Source: Roseomonas sp. (GTDB taxonomy: Bacteria; Pseudomonadota; Alphaproteobacteria; Acetobacterales; Acetobacteraceae). From it: 64,000 nucleotides of DNA. Both the position numbers and the translations under genes were made by a program. This document shows, piece by piece, positions 35,993-43,689 of this stretch. Location: the NCBI GenBank assembly GCA_031180725.1, contig JAPSLO010000005.1, positions 342,658-406,657 on the forward strand. Reading direction: 5' to 3'. Under the pieces are notes generated by a model. The model was not told the DNA's origin, made no database searches, and was given only the letters and a program-made list of their open reading frames with translations. Positions within the stretch are counted from its first letter, which is position 1, and each line of letters begins with the position of its first letter.

Positions 35993-37338
35993 GCCGCCCT
36001 CCGGGTCTCGGCCCCGATGCCGCCGAGGTCGCGCACCAGGCTGGCCAGCCCCCCCAGCCGGAGCCGGATGTCGGCGCCGGCGGGGCTGATCTCGACCCGC
36101 TCAACCAGCAGCCGGACGATGCGAGCCTGCTCGGCCGGGAACAGCTCGTCCCACAGCGGGTCCAGCCGCTCAAGGGCCGCCAGGGTCTCGGCCTCGGTCA
36201 GGTCCGCCGCCTCGGCCCGCGCCGCCCGCCAGGTGCCGACCACCACCTCCGGCTGGCGCAACAGGGCCCGGACCTGATCCACTACCGCAGCCTCGATCTC
36301 GGCCGCGGGCAGCCGCCGCACGGGGCAGTCGTCTGCCGTTCCCTTCAGCACGGCCTGGCTGACGTAGTAGCGGTAGAGCCGTCCGCGCCGGCGCGTATGG
36401 GTGGGCGACATGGCGCGCCCGTCCGGCCCGAAGATCAGGCCCTGCAGCAGCGCCGGCGTCTGCCGGCGGTTCTGGTTCGCGCGAACCCGCGGGCTCTCCC
36501 GCAGGATGGCATGGACGCTGTCCCACAGCTCCCGAGGCACGATGGCCCGGTGCTCGCCGGGGTAGACCTTCTCCTTGTGCCTTACCTCACCGAGGAAGGT
36601 CCGGTTGTTCAGCAGCTTGTAGAGCGCCCCCTTGTCGAAGGGCCGACCGGTCTTGGTCAGCACGCCCTCGTCGCGCAGCACCGGCACCAGCCGCGTCGCG
36701 GAACCGATGGTGGCGAAGCCCTCGAAGATGCGCCGGACCCGCTCGGCCTCGTCCTCGTTCACCACCAGCTTGCGCTCGCGCACGTCGTAGCCGAGCGGGA
36801 CCGAGCCTCCCATCCACATGCCGCGGGCTTTCGAGGCGGCGATCTTGTCCCGCACCCGCTCGCCGATCACCTCGCGCTCGAACTGGGCGAAGCTGAGCAG
36901 GATGTTGAGCGTCAGGCGGCCCATGCTGGTCGTCGTATTGAAGCTTTGCGTCACCGAGACGAAGGTGACGCTGTGCGCGTCGAACACCTCGACCAACTTG
37001 GCGAAGTGCATGAGCGAGCGGCTGAGGCGGTCGATCTTGTAGACCACCACCACGTCGACCCGGCCGGCCTCGATGTCGCGCAGCAGGCGCTGCAGGGCGG
37101 GCCGTTCCAGCGTGCCGCCGGAGACGCCGCCATCATCGTAGTGGTCGAGCACCAACACCCATCCCTCGGCGCGCTGGCTGGCGATGAAGGCCTCGCAGGC
37201 ATCACGCTGGGCGTCGAGACTGTTGAACTCCTTCTCCAACCCCTCGTCGGTCGACTTCCGGGTGTAGACCGCGCAGCGGAGCTTCTTCACCGTGGCCGGC
37301 ATGGCGGCCTCGGCCGCGGCGGTGGCTTTCCTCCTCAT
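35989..37338 (-). CDS. Serine recombinase, probable prophage integrase
   Basis: A 449-residue large serine recombinase. The catalytic domain begins with CAVYTRKSTDEGL, where the Ser of RKS (about residue 29) is the nucleophile. YDDGGVSGGTLERPALQRLL, VVYKIDRLSRS and FAQFEREVIGERVRDKI follow, with the usual Arg residues. A recombinase domain (GMWMGGSVPLGYD onward) and a zinc-ribbon-like part come next, but the CxxC pairs are reduced to a single Cys region, so the zinc ribbon is degenerate. It lies at the phage end, next to the attachment-like site, and starts 4 bases inside the DUF2924 stop. Confidence 0.9.
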   Translation of the reverse strand: MRRKATAAAEAAMPATVKKLRCAVYTRKSTDEGLEKEFNSLDAQRDACEAFIASQRAEGWVLVLDHYDDGGVSGGTLERPALQRLLRDIEAGRVDVVVVYKIDRLSRSLMHFAKLVEVFDAHSVTFVSVTQSFNTTTSMGRLTLNILLSFAQFEREVIGERVRDKIAASKARGMWMGGSVPLGYDVRERKLVVNEDEAERVRRIFEGFATIGSATRLVPVLRDEGVLTKTGRPFDKGALYKLLNNRTFLGEVRHKEKVYPGEHRAIVPRELWDSVHAILRESPRVRANQNRRQTPALLQGLIFGPDGRAMSPTHTRRRGRLYRYYVSQAVLKGTADDCPVRRLPAAEIEAAVVDQVRALLRQPEVVVGTWRAARAEAADLTEAETLAALERLDPLWDELFPAEQARIVRLLVERVEISPAGADIRLRLGGLASLVRDLGGIGAETRRAA

Positions 37339-37850
37339 GCCCGCCCCCGCTGGTTCTTCAGACCGAAGAAGGTCCAGCCGTTCCAGCGCGCGCCGGTGAT
37401 GGCGCGGGCGATGGAAGAGAGTGAGCGGTAGGGCCGGCCCTCATACTCGAAGCCGTCCGGCAGCACGGTGACAGTGTGTTCGACACCCTGGAACTCGCGC
37501 ACTAGCCGCGTGCCAGCGACCGGCCGATCCTCGCCGGCGCGGATGCGGCGGAGGACCACGTTGCCGCCGTCGAGCTGCTCGCCGAGCGCCTCGAGCCGGG
37601 CAACGGTCTCAGGCTTCAGTCCGCCATAGGCCAGCTCCTGGATGCGGTAGGCGAGCCGGCTCTCCAGGAACTTCCTGTTGTAGGGCGGTGGCTCGGTGCC
37701 GCAGAGCTCGCGCCACTGCTGCTTCAGGTTGGCGATGTCGGCCGTCTGCAGGGCCGCCAGCCGAGGCAGCACGCTGGCGGGCGGAATGCTGGCGATCACC
37801 GGGCGCGGCGGGTCAGCGGGAGGGAGATTGCGATGCGTGCGCTTCGTCAT
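37335..37850 (-). CDS. DUF2924 protein
   Basis: A 171-residue protein of the DUF2924 family, almost always found beside serine recombinases. Key stretches are ADIANLKQQWRELCGTEPPP, YNRKFLESRLAYRIQELAYGG, and the C-terminal DGFEYEGRPYRSLSSIARAITG ending in WNGWTFFGL, which is a RAMA-like DNA-associated fold. It is probably an accessory DNA-binding partner of the recombinase. Both ends overlap neighbours by 4 bases. Confidence 0.87.
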   Translation of the reverse strand: MTKRTHRNLPPADPPRPVIASIPPASVLPRLAALQTADIANLKQQWRELCGTEPPPYNRKFLESRLAYRIQELAYGGLKPETVARLEALGEQLDGGNVVLRRIRAGEDRPVAGTRLVREFQGVEHTVTVLPDGFEYEGRPYRSLSSIARAITGARWNGWTFFGLKNQRGRA

Positions 37851-38059
37851 GCCTTTCTCCGACGAGTCGGGTTGGCATGACGGCGCTGCCCGGCCGAGGA
37901 GTGTAGGCGAACCTCTCGCTGGTCCCCGGCGCGCTCGGCGTCGCGCGCCAGTTCCTCGGCAGCGCGGCTGCGGAGCCGCAGCAGACCCGCGGCGAGGATG
38001 GCGCAGACCTCCCGCAGGTGCGGCGGCAGGTGGAGATTGGGTGGGATCGGTCTCGGCAT
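37847..38059 (-). CDS. Small basic protein of the recombinase module
   Basis: A 70-residue protein starting MPRPIPPNLHLPPHLREVCAI, with a basic helical centre (LLRLRSRAAEELARDAER) and an Arg-rich tail. Its stop overlaps the DUF2924 start in an ATGA, which is the main support that it is real. No family name is known to me. Confidence 0.6.
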   Translation of the reverse strand: MPRPIPPNLHLPPHLREVCAILAAGLLRLRSRAAEELARDAERAGDQREVRLHSSAGQRRHANPTRRRKA

Positions 38060-38085
38060 CGGGCGGTGGTCCTTCCGCCCGACAT

Positions 38086-38832
38086 CTACCGGCCGGCCGG
38101 CCGCGCCTTCTCAGCCGGTCGGGCGCAAGCCGCCGCCTGCGCCACCACCGGCCCGCGCTCCGCCTCTCCGACGACCATCCGCCACAGCGGGCTCAGCTTC
38201 TTCTTGATGGTGCTGGTGTCCGGCTGCTTCGGGCGGCCGGCGAACCACGCCTCCATCCGACGAACCAGGGCGGCAAGGCTTTCGGGCGGCCCCTCGAACA
38301 GCATGATCCTGGCGACCTCGCGCCAGAAGGCGTCCCACTCGTATTGCGGCACCGGCCCGCGCGGCGCCGCGGCGACCTCGGCGGGTGCGCCTGCGCCGTT
38401 CGCCGCGGCCTGGAGCTGCGCCTGCGCCGCCTCGAACCGCTCGAGCTCACCGCGCCGCACGATCAGCCGATCGCGCGTCACCACGTAGACGCCATCCTCG
38501 TCGTCGTCCTGACTGGCCACGTCAACGTAGCGGTCGCCCTCGGCCAGGAAGCCCCGGATCGAGCGCGTTCCCTCGGTGAGGGCGTGCCACGCGTCCCAAT
38601 GCCTGAGGTCCACCGCCCCGGTCAGATGGCGGCGGCCCTCCGGGATGCGGTGCCAGTCCCGCTCGTCGAAGTACTCGATGCTGCCCACCTCGACCGTGAT
38701 CCCCGCCACGACGACGGAGAGCGTCAGCTCCCGCTCGATGACGAAGCCGGCGAGGTCGGCTCCGGAGATCTCCCACCGCCGGCACACCTCCTCGATGCCG
38801 TAGTGGGGCTTGCGCACGATCAGGCTACTCAT
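38086..38832 (-). CDS. Phage regulatory-region protein, unknown function
   Basis: A 248-residue protein. The N-terminal half (VRKPHYGIEEVCRRWEISGADLAGFVIEREL) looks like a helical DNA-interaction or localisation module, followed by a beta-rich part (VYVVTRDRLIVRRGELERFE). The C-terminal 60 residues (YEWDAFWREVARIMLFEGPPES, TSTIKKKLSPLWRMV) form a recurrent phage module seen at the ends of several prophage proteins. ATG 38832 follows the XRE gene stop by 7 bases. The function is not known. Confidence 0.65.
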   Translation of the reverse strand: MSSLIVRKPHYGIEEVCRRWEISGADLAGFVIERELTLSVVVAGITVEVGSIEYFDERDWHRIPEGRRHLTGAVDLRHWDAWHALTEGTRSIRGFLAEGDRYVDVASQDDDEDGVYVVTRDRLIVRRGELERFEAAQAQLQAAANGAGAPAEVAAAPRGPVPQYEWDAFWREVARIMLFEGPPESLAALVRRMEAWFAGRPKQPDTSTIKKKLSPLWRMVVGEAERGPVVAQAAACARPAEKARPAGR

Positions 38833-38839
38833 GACGGGA

Positions 38840-39121
38840 TCAGACCTTCCCCACGGCGCGCATCCGCCGGTACGCGAGCACCACCTTGGCCATGTCCTTG
38901 CGCATGTCGGGCGGCAGCCGCTGCGCCTCCACAAACAGGTCGTCCATGCGCACGCCGAGGATGGCGGCGGCGCGCTCGATCAGCTCGTCGCGCGGCGGCT
39001 TCTCGTGGTCGCGCTCGATCCGCGACCAGTAGGCCGGCGAGATGCCGAGCCGCTCGGCGAAGTCGTTGAGCCCAATGCCGAGCGCGGTGCGGCGCTCGCG
39101 CACGACCGACCCGAAGCTCAC
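38840..39121 (-). CDS. XRE-family repressor
   Basis: A 93-residue Cro/C1-type DNA-binding protein: VVRERRTALGIGLNDFAERLGISPAYWSRIERDHEKPP is a complete helix-turn-helix. The short C-terminal tail has no dimerisation or cleavage domain. It overlaps the ImmA-type protease gene by 4 bases, the ImmR/ImmA arrangement in which the protease inactivates the repressor to release lysogeny. The palindrome at 40021-40038 is a candidate operator. Confidence 0.87.
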   Translation of the reverse strand: MSFGSVVRERRTALGIGLNDFAERLGISPAYWSRIERDHEKPPRDELIERAAAILGVRMDDLFVEAQRLPPDMRKDMAKVVLAYRRMRAVGKV

Positions 39122-39855
39122 GGCAGCAGCCCTCCCTCCACCAGGCGGTAGCGGGCAACGCGCACCCGCACGAACCGCTCCGAAATCCCGAAGTCGCCCG
39201 CGACCGCGGCGACGACGCCGGCCACGGCGTCGGACGGGTTGTCCGCTGCAAGCACGCGGCTGCCCTGCCGGCCGTGGTGCGCGGCGTGGACGGTGCGTAG
39301 CCCCTCGGCACGGGCGTGCAGGAGCAGCCGGAGGTGCAGCGGTACGGCTGGGGCGAGCAGCGCCCCCATGAACTCGTTCGCCCGCCGCTCGGAGGCGGCC
39401 GTGACGCGGTCGAGGAGCGCCTCAGGATCCGCGGTGACGGAGCGATAGCGACGCGCCGGCGCCCCCAGGGCGGCGGGCACGTCGAACAGCACGTGGCCGA
39501 GCTCGTGCGCCGCAGTGCTGGCGGCGAGGTCGGGCCGACCGGCCACCATGCGCGCATTGACCGACACCAGCGCGGTGTCCGGCAGCTCGGGGTCGGTCTC
39601 GCAGACCCCGAGCACCGGGATTCCCGCTTCGTCGTGCACCGGGTGCGCCAGATCCCATGCCACGGCCACCGCGCGCCCATTGGCGCGGACCTCGCGCGCC
39701 GCGGCGACCAGGGCCTCGGCGCCCAGCGCGAAGCCCTCCCTGCCCGCCATGGCCTGGCGGCGCACCTGGGCGGCGACGGCCCAGAGCGCCTCGGCCGAGA
39801 GCGGCCGGGGCGCGCCGGAGGCGGCGTGGTGCGGATACTGCACGACGATCGTCAT
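39118..39855 (-). CDS. ImmA/IrrE-type metallopeptidase
   Basis: A 245-residue zinc protease. The HEXXH motif is HELGH at residues 117-121, within AASTAAHELGHVLFD. The third ligand Glu is in RRANEFMGALLAP, as in the ImmA/IrrE family. The C-terminal part is a helical DNA- or repressor-binding region with FGISERFVRVRVAR. It is the first gene of the leftward lysogeny operon. It is likely to cleave the XRE repressor next to it on DNA damage, by analogy with ICEBs1 ImmA; not shown here. Confidence 0.85.
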   Translation of the reverse strand: MTIVVQYPHHAASGAPRPLSAEALWAVAAQVRRQAMAGREGFALGAEALVAAAREVRANGRAVAVAWDLAHPVHDEAGIPVLGVCETDPELPDTALVSVNARMVAGRPDLAASTAAHELGHVLFDVPAALGAPARRYRSVTADPEALLDRVTAASERRANEFMGALLAPAVPLHLRLLLHARAEGLRTVHAAHHGRQGSRVLAADNPSDAVAGVVAAVAGDFGISERFVRVRVARYRLVEGGLLP

Positions 39856-40020
39856 GCCCGGAGGCGTGCCAGATCGTTGCGCGATTCGTCAACGACGATG
39901 TTCGCGTCCCGTTCGCTATCCCCGATATCCTCAGTGTCCACAGGGGGCACGGTTCCGGGGAAGCGAATGGGGCGTATTTCCTAGACTGTCCCGCCCCGCC
40001 CGACGGCAAGCCAGCGTAAG

Positions 40021-40038
40021 CCACTGACGTGTCAGTGG
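40021..40038. promoter_or_regulatory. Palindromic operator in the prophage control region
   Basis: CCACTGAC-GT-GTCAGTGG has perfect 8-base arms. It lies in the 298-base region between the divergent ImmA and sigma-like genes, the expected place for repressor control of both early promoters. Confidence 0.65.
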
Positions 40039-40077
40039 GGAATAGATCGGCTGAGGCATTCATTCCCCATTGCGCCC
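40037..40077. repeat. Inverted repeat adjoining the operator
   Basis: GGGGAAT (40037-40043) and ATTCCCC (40071-40077) are perfect complements separated by 27 bases. It overlaps the end of the palindrome at 40021-40038, so it could be a second regulator site or a transcript hairpin ahead of the rightward genes. Confidence 0.5.
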
Positions 40078-40153
40078 CTTTGCGCCTCCGCGCCCCGGCG
40101 GCCCGTGTGGTTGTTTCCTGGCGTCACGCACCACGACGCCCGAGGACACCACC

Positions 40154-40726
40154 TTGCTCGACACCACGACCATCACCGTGCCCCCGGCGCCCGCGCCCCG
40201 GCACTGGGATAGCCGCCGCGTCGGCGCGGCGCTCGCCGCGGCCCGGCACCACGCCTCTCGCCGTGCCCGCCGGGGCCGACTCCAGCCGGCCGACCGCGAG
40301 GACCTCCGGCAGGACGCGCTCGTCGCCCTGGTCGTCCGATCGCAGGGCTACGACCCGGCGCTGGGCGCCTGGTCCACCTTCGCCGATCTCGTCGTCCGGC
40401 ACGCGCTGGCCGACCGCGACGCCGCCCGGAGCACGACCTCGCACCTCGTCTTCGGGATCGAGCTGGACCACCTGCCCGCGGCCGCGGGGGCGGACCCGAC
40501 GTCTGATCTCGTGACGCGCCTCGACCTGGAGCGGCTGTGGCCGTGCCTGCCGCCCCTGCTGCGGCGCGTGCTCGCGCTCGTCGCACGGGAGGGCAGCGTC
40601 GCCGACGCGTGCCGGGCGAGCCCGATGCCGACCGCCGCCTTCTACCGTGCCGTCGCCGACCTCCGCCTCTGGCTGCGCGCCGCCGGCCTCGCACCCCCTG
40701 AGAAGGAATGCGGGGTGCCCCGGTAG
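40154..40726 (+). CDS. Sigma-factor-like regulator, first rightward phage gene
   Basis: A 190-residue protein. LRQDALVALVVRSQGYDPALGAWSTFADLVVRHALADRD resembles sigma-70 region 2, which contacts core polymerase and the -10 element, and the C-terminal LPPLLRRVLALVAREGSVADACRASPMPTAAFYRAVADLR resembles a region-4 HTH. It may activate the long rightward operon. TTG 40154 is chosen because GAGGA lies 7 bases upstream; ATG 40070 would add 28 residues of poor composition. Confidence 0.55.
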   Translation: MLDTTTITVPPAPAPRHWDSRRVGAALAAARHHASRRARRGRLQPADREDLRQDALVALVVRSQGYDPALGAWSTFADLVVRHALADRDAARSTTSHLVFGIELDHLPAAAGADPTSDLVTRLDLERLWPCLPPLLRRVLALVAREGSVADACRASPMPTAAFYRAVADLRLWLRAAGLAPPEKECGVPR

Positions 40727-40768
40727 ATGCCCGACGTGAAGCCACCGCACACCCAGGAGACAGCGCGC

Positions 40769-41137
40769 ATGCATCTCGGACCGACCGAGGCTCGTCAGGA
40801 GCCGGCGGGGATCTCGTCCATCCTGATCGACGAGGCGACGCTCGCCTCGCTGGTCGCGAAGGCCGCCCCGGGGACGAAGATCACCTACTACGTCGGGCAC
40901 CTCTCGCACGACCGGCAGCCTGCGACCCAGGTCCTCGACGCCGCCGCATGCCGCGCGCTGAGCGCCGTCGCCAACCGCGCCATGCGCTTCGCCGAAGCCG
41001 GCTGGGCGCACCTGGTGCAGCGCCGGCTCGGCCCCGACTGCTGGGCCTACATCCTGGTCCTGCGTTCGCGGTCAAGGCCGCGCCCGCCCGCCCGCGTGCC
41101 GGTGCGCCCCGGCGTCGCCGCCCTGCAGCTGCACTGA
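40769..41137 (+). CDS. Hypothetical phage protein
   Basis: A 122-residue protein from ATG 40769 (MHLGPTEARQEP), which has CAGGAGA 8 bases upstream; an ATG at 40727 directly after the preceding stop is the alternative. Residues about 20-90 form an alternating pattern (ISSILIDEATLASLVAKAAPG, ITYYVGHLSHDR, ACRALSAVANRAMRFAEAGW), and the tail is Arg/Pro-rich and basic. I recognise no family. Coding is supported by its place in the rightward operon and by codon bias. Confidence 0.55.
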   Translation: MHLGPTEARQEPAGISSILIDEATLASLVAKAAPGTKITYYVGHLSHDRQPATQVLDAAACRALSAVANRAMRFAEAGWAHLVQRRLGPDCWAYILVLRSRSRPRPPARVPVRPGVAALQLH

Positions 41138-41148
41138 GGCGCGGCGCG

Positions 41149-41565
41149 ATGGGGAAGGCATCCCGCGATAAGGGGCTGCGCCGCGAGCGCGCGGTGGTCG
41201 AGATCCACACGAAGTGCGGCATCCGCGCCGAGCGCGTGCCGCTCTCTGGGGCGGTGCGCTACCGGGGCAACGGCGCCGACGTGGACCTCTACGTCCGCGG
41301 GCCCGAGCCGCTCAAGGCCGAGGTCAAGGCGCGCGGCGAGGGGGGCGGCTTCCGCACCCTCGAGCGCTGGCTCGGCGCGAACGACGCGCTCTTCCTGGTC
41401 CGCGACCGTGCGGCGCCGCTGGTGGTGGTGCCGCTGCACGTCTGGCTCGAGGTCGCCGGCCGCAGCGCGGCGCCGGACGGCGACCGCGACCGGGTCGAGC
41501 GCCGGCGCGCGGCGGAGGAGGGCCCGACCCCGGCCAGCGACGCCGTCGCACGGAGCGCCGCATGA
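41149..41565 (+). CDS. Hjc-like PD-(D/E)XK nuclease (Holliday-junction resolvase type)
   Basis: A 138-residue small nuclease. SRDKGLRRERAVVEIHTKCG holds the N-terminal Glu; GNGADVDLYVRG and LKAEVKARGEGG give the D...ExK catalytic core; RWLGANDALFLVRDRAAPLVVVPLHVWLEV matches the end of the fold. This is the pattern of phage or archaeal Hjc-like resolvases that process recombination intermediates. The stop overlaps the start of the next small gene by 4 bases. Confidence 0.72.
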   Translation: MGKASRDKGLRRERAVVEIHTKCGIRAERVPLSGAVRYRGNGADVDLYVRGPEPLKAEVKARGEGGGFRTLERWLGANDALFLVRDRAAPLVVVPLHVWLEVAGRSAAPDGDRDRVERRRAAEEGPTPASDAVARSAA

Positions 41566-41675
41566 CCCGGCTCCGCGCCCTCGACGCGCTGCGGCTGCTG
41601 ATCGGCGCCGGCGCTTTCGCCCTCACCGTCATCGCCGCCCTCTGGGCCACGGAACTCCTGCAGGTGGCACCGTGA
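41562..41675 (+). CDS. 37-residue single-helix membrane protein
   Basis: A short gene reading MTRLRALDALRLLIGAGAFA then LTVIAALWATELLQVAP: a basic N-terminus and one hydrophobic helix. It overlaps the nuclease stop in an ATGA, and its own stop overlaps the next GTG start, so it sits in the coupled chain and is probably translated. The function is unknown; a holin or leader role is speculation. Confidence 0.55.
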   Translation: MTRLRALDALRLLIGAGAFALTVIAALWATELLQVAP

Positions 41676-42154
41676 CCCTCCCGAACCGCACCACCCTGGC
41701 GCAGCTCCGCGAGATGGACGCGGCCGCGGCTGCGCGCCTGCCGGTCGATCAGCTCGCCGCGCTGCTCGACGACGCCGCCGAGCTGAAGGCCGACGCGAAG
41801 CGCGCCGCCGACCTGCTGCACGACGCGCTGCACGCCCGCTTCGGTGCGGCGGCCGTCGCGGCGCGCCGGGAGGAAGGCAAGGACACCGGGCGCGTCCGCC
41901 TCGAGGAGGACGGCTTCGAGGTCGTCGCCGACCTCGCGAAGCGCATCGAGTGGAGCCAGGCCCGGCTCGCCGAGGCCGTGCGCACGCTCCGCGAGTGGGG
42001 CGAGGACCCGGCCGACTACGTCGCCACCGAGCTGCGCGTGCCCGAGGCCCGCTTCACCGCCTGGCCGCCGCGCATGCGCGCGCTGTTCGAGCCGGCCCGC
42101 ACCGTCGGCGCCGGCCGCCCGACCTACACCCTCGCCCCGAAGGACCCCGCCTGA
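41672..42154 (+). CDS. Phage protein of unknown function, helical N-terminus
   Basis: A 160-residue protein from GTG 41672, overlapping the previous stop in a GTGA. The first half is helical and acidic (LREMDAAAAARLPVDQLAALLDDAAELK, ADLLHDALHARF), followed by RVRLEEDGFEVVADLAKRIEWSQARLAEAVRTLREWGEDPADYV. This resembles phage proteins found just upstream of recombination ATPases. A single-strand annealing accessory role is possible but unproven. Confidence 0.6.
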   Translation: MTLPNRTTLAQLREMDAAAAARLPVDQLAALLDDAAELKADAKRAADLLHDALHARFGAAAVAARREEGKDTGRVRLEEDGFEVVADLAKRIEWSQARLAEAVRTLREWGEDPADYVATELRVPEARFTAWPPRMRALFEPARTVGAGRPTYTLAPKDPA

Positions 42155-42339
42155 TGGCGCACGAGCTCCGCATCCAGGTCGCGATCCCGCTCGCCGGTGA
42201 CGCGATCGCCCGCGCGAAGGACGTCGCCGCCTTCGAGCCGACGCTCGACGGCTTCGCCGAGGCGGTGGCCCGCGCCGGCGGCCAGATCAGCGTCGACGTG
42301 GTCAAGGCCAAGCCCCGCCCCGTGAAGGAGACGCACTGA
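42154..42339 (+). CDS. Small phage protein (61 residues)
   Basis: Starts in a TGATG overlap with the preceding gene and ends sharing its last base with the next start (ATGATGG region), so it is tightly coupled. The sequence MAHELRIQVAIPLAGDAIAR and AVARAGGQISVDVVKAKPRP reads as a compact alpha/beta domain. No family recognised. Confidence 0.6.
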   Translation: MAHELRIQVAIPLAGDAIARAKDVAAFEPTLDGFAEAVARAGGQISVDVVKAKPRPVKETH

Positions 42340-43139
42340 TGGCGATCTCCCTCGACAGCCTGCGCCGCGGTGGCGCTCCCCGGCCTCCGCGCCTCCTCAC
42401 CTACGGCGTGGCCGGCATCGGGAAGTCCTCCTTCGCTGCCGCCGCGCCGGGCGCCATCGTCGTGCAGACCGAGGACGGCCTCGGCAGCATCGACGTGCCC
42501 ACCTTCGGTCTGCTGCGCAGCTTCGACGCCGTGATGGAGGCGATCGGCAGCCTCTACACGGAGGAGCACGACTTCCAGACCGTCGTGGTGGACAGCCTGG
42601 ACTGGCTGGAGCCGCTGATCTGGCAGCACACGGCGCAGCAGCACAACCAGCCGAACATCGAAGCCTTCGGCTACGGCAAGGGCTACCTCGCCGCGCTGGA
42701 CACCTGGCGCGGCTTCCTGGAGGGGCTGAACGCGCTGCGCGACGAGCGCGGCATGGCGGTGATCCTCCTGGCCCACGCCGAGATCAAGCGCTTCGACAGC
42801 CCCGAGACGGAGCCCTACGACCGCTATCAGCCGAAGCTGCACGCGCGGGCCTCGGCGCTGGTGCAGGAGCATGTCGATGCCGTGCTCTTCGCCAACTACC
42901 GCATCACCACGCTGAAGTCCGACGTCGGCTTCAACAAGAAGGTGGTGCGCGGCGTCACCGGCGGTGACCGCCTGCTGCACACCGTCGAGCGTCCGGCCTT
43001 CCTGGCCAAGAACCGCTTCGGCCTGCCCGAGACGCTGCCGCTGTCCTGGCCCGACTTCGCCGCGGCCGTCCCCTTCTACGCCGCGCGGAACGACGCCGCG
43101 CCGCCGTCCTCCCCCGCCGTCCACGAAGCCCGGAGCTGA
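42339..43139 (+). CDS. Phage RecA-like ATPase (AAA_24/Sak4 type)
   Basis: A 266-residue ATPase. Walker A is YGVAGIGKSS near residues 22-31; Walker B is VVVDSLDWLEP; the sensor strand is GMAVILLAHAEIKRF. This is the phage nucleotide-binding family (AAA_24) that includes Sak4 single-strand annealing proteins working with a single-strand-binding protein. The next gene (DUF669) is the usual partner. Together with the nucleases and helicase it forms the phage recombination module. Confidence 0.85.
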   Translation: MAISLDSLRRGGAPRPPRLLTYGVAGIGKSSFAAAAPGAIVVQTEDGLGSIDVPTFGLLRSFDAVMEAIGSLYTEEHDFQTVVVDSLDWLEPLIWQHTAQQHNQPNIEAFGYGKGYLAALDTWRGFLEGLNALRDERGMAVILLAHAEIKRFDSPETEPYDRYQPKLHARASALVQEHVDAVLFANYRITTLKSDVGFNKKVVRGVTGGDRLLHTVERPAFLAKNRFGLPETLPLSWPDFAAAVPFYAARNDAAPPSSPAVHEARS

Positions 43140-43142
43140 CCC

Positions 43143-43679
43143 ATGGCCCTGCTGAACGCCGCCTTCGACGCCACCGCCGTCGCGCCTGCCGAGCCGCTGG
43201 AGGTGCTGCCGCCCGGCCGGTACCTCGCCCAGATCGTCGAGAGCGAGATGCTCCCGACCAAGGCCGGCGACGGCCAGTACCTGAAGCTCGTGATGGAGGT
43301 GCTGGAGGGACCGCACGCGCGGCGGAAGATCTTCGACCAGCTGAACCTGGTGAACCGCAACGAGCAGACGGTCGAGATCGCGCAGCGGCACCTCTCCGCG
43401 ATCTGCCACGCCGTCGGCCAGATCCAGGTGACCGACAGCGAGCAGCTGCACTTCAGGCCGCTCGCGGTCACGCTGAAGGTCGAGCCGGCCGGCCCGGACC
43501 GCTACGGCGTGCACCGCGAGGCCCGGAACAAGGTCAGCGGCTACGCCGCCGCGAACCCGGCGCCCGCCGTCTCCGCCCCGCGCCCAGCGGCAACGGCGCG
43601 CCCCGCCTCCGCTCCGGCGGCCGCGCCGCCCGCGCGGCCCGGCGCTGCCGCGACCCCGCCCTGGCGGCGGAACGGCTGA
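43143..43679 (+). CDS. DUF669 protein (probable ssDNA-binding partner)
   Basis: A 178-residue protein. The core LPPGRYLAQIVESEMLPTKAGDGQYLKLVMEVLEGPHARRKIFDQLNL is the DUF669 pattern, a beta-barrel domain found beside phage RecA-like ATPases and thought to bind single-stranded DNA. The C-terminal 45 residues are Pro/Ala-rich and disordered, ending WRRNG, similar in style to the tails of single-strand-binding proteins. Confidence 0.82.
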   Translation: MALLNAAFDATAVAPAEPLEVLPPGRYLAQIVESEMLPTKAGDGQYLKLVMEVLEGPHARRKIFDQLNLVNRNEQTVEIAQRHLSAICHAVGQIQVTDSEQLHFRPLAVTLKVEPAGPDRYGVHREARNKVSGYAAANPAPAVSAPRPAATARPASAPAAAPPARPGAAATPPWRRNG

Positions 43680-43689
43680 GGTCGTCGCG

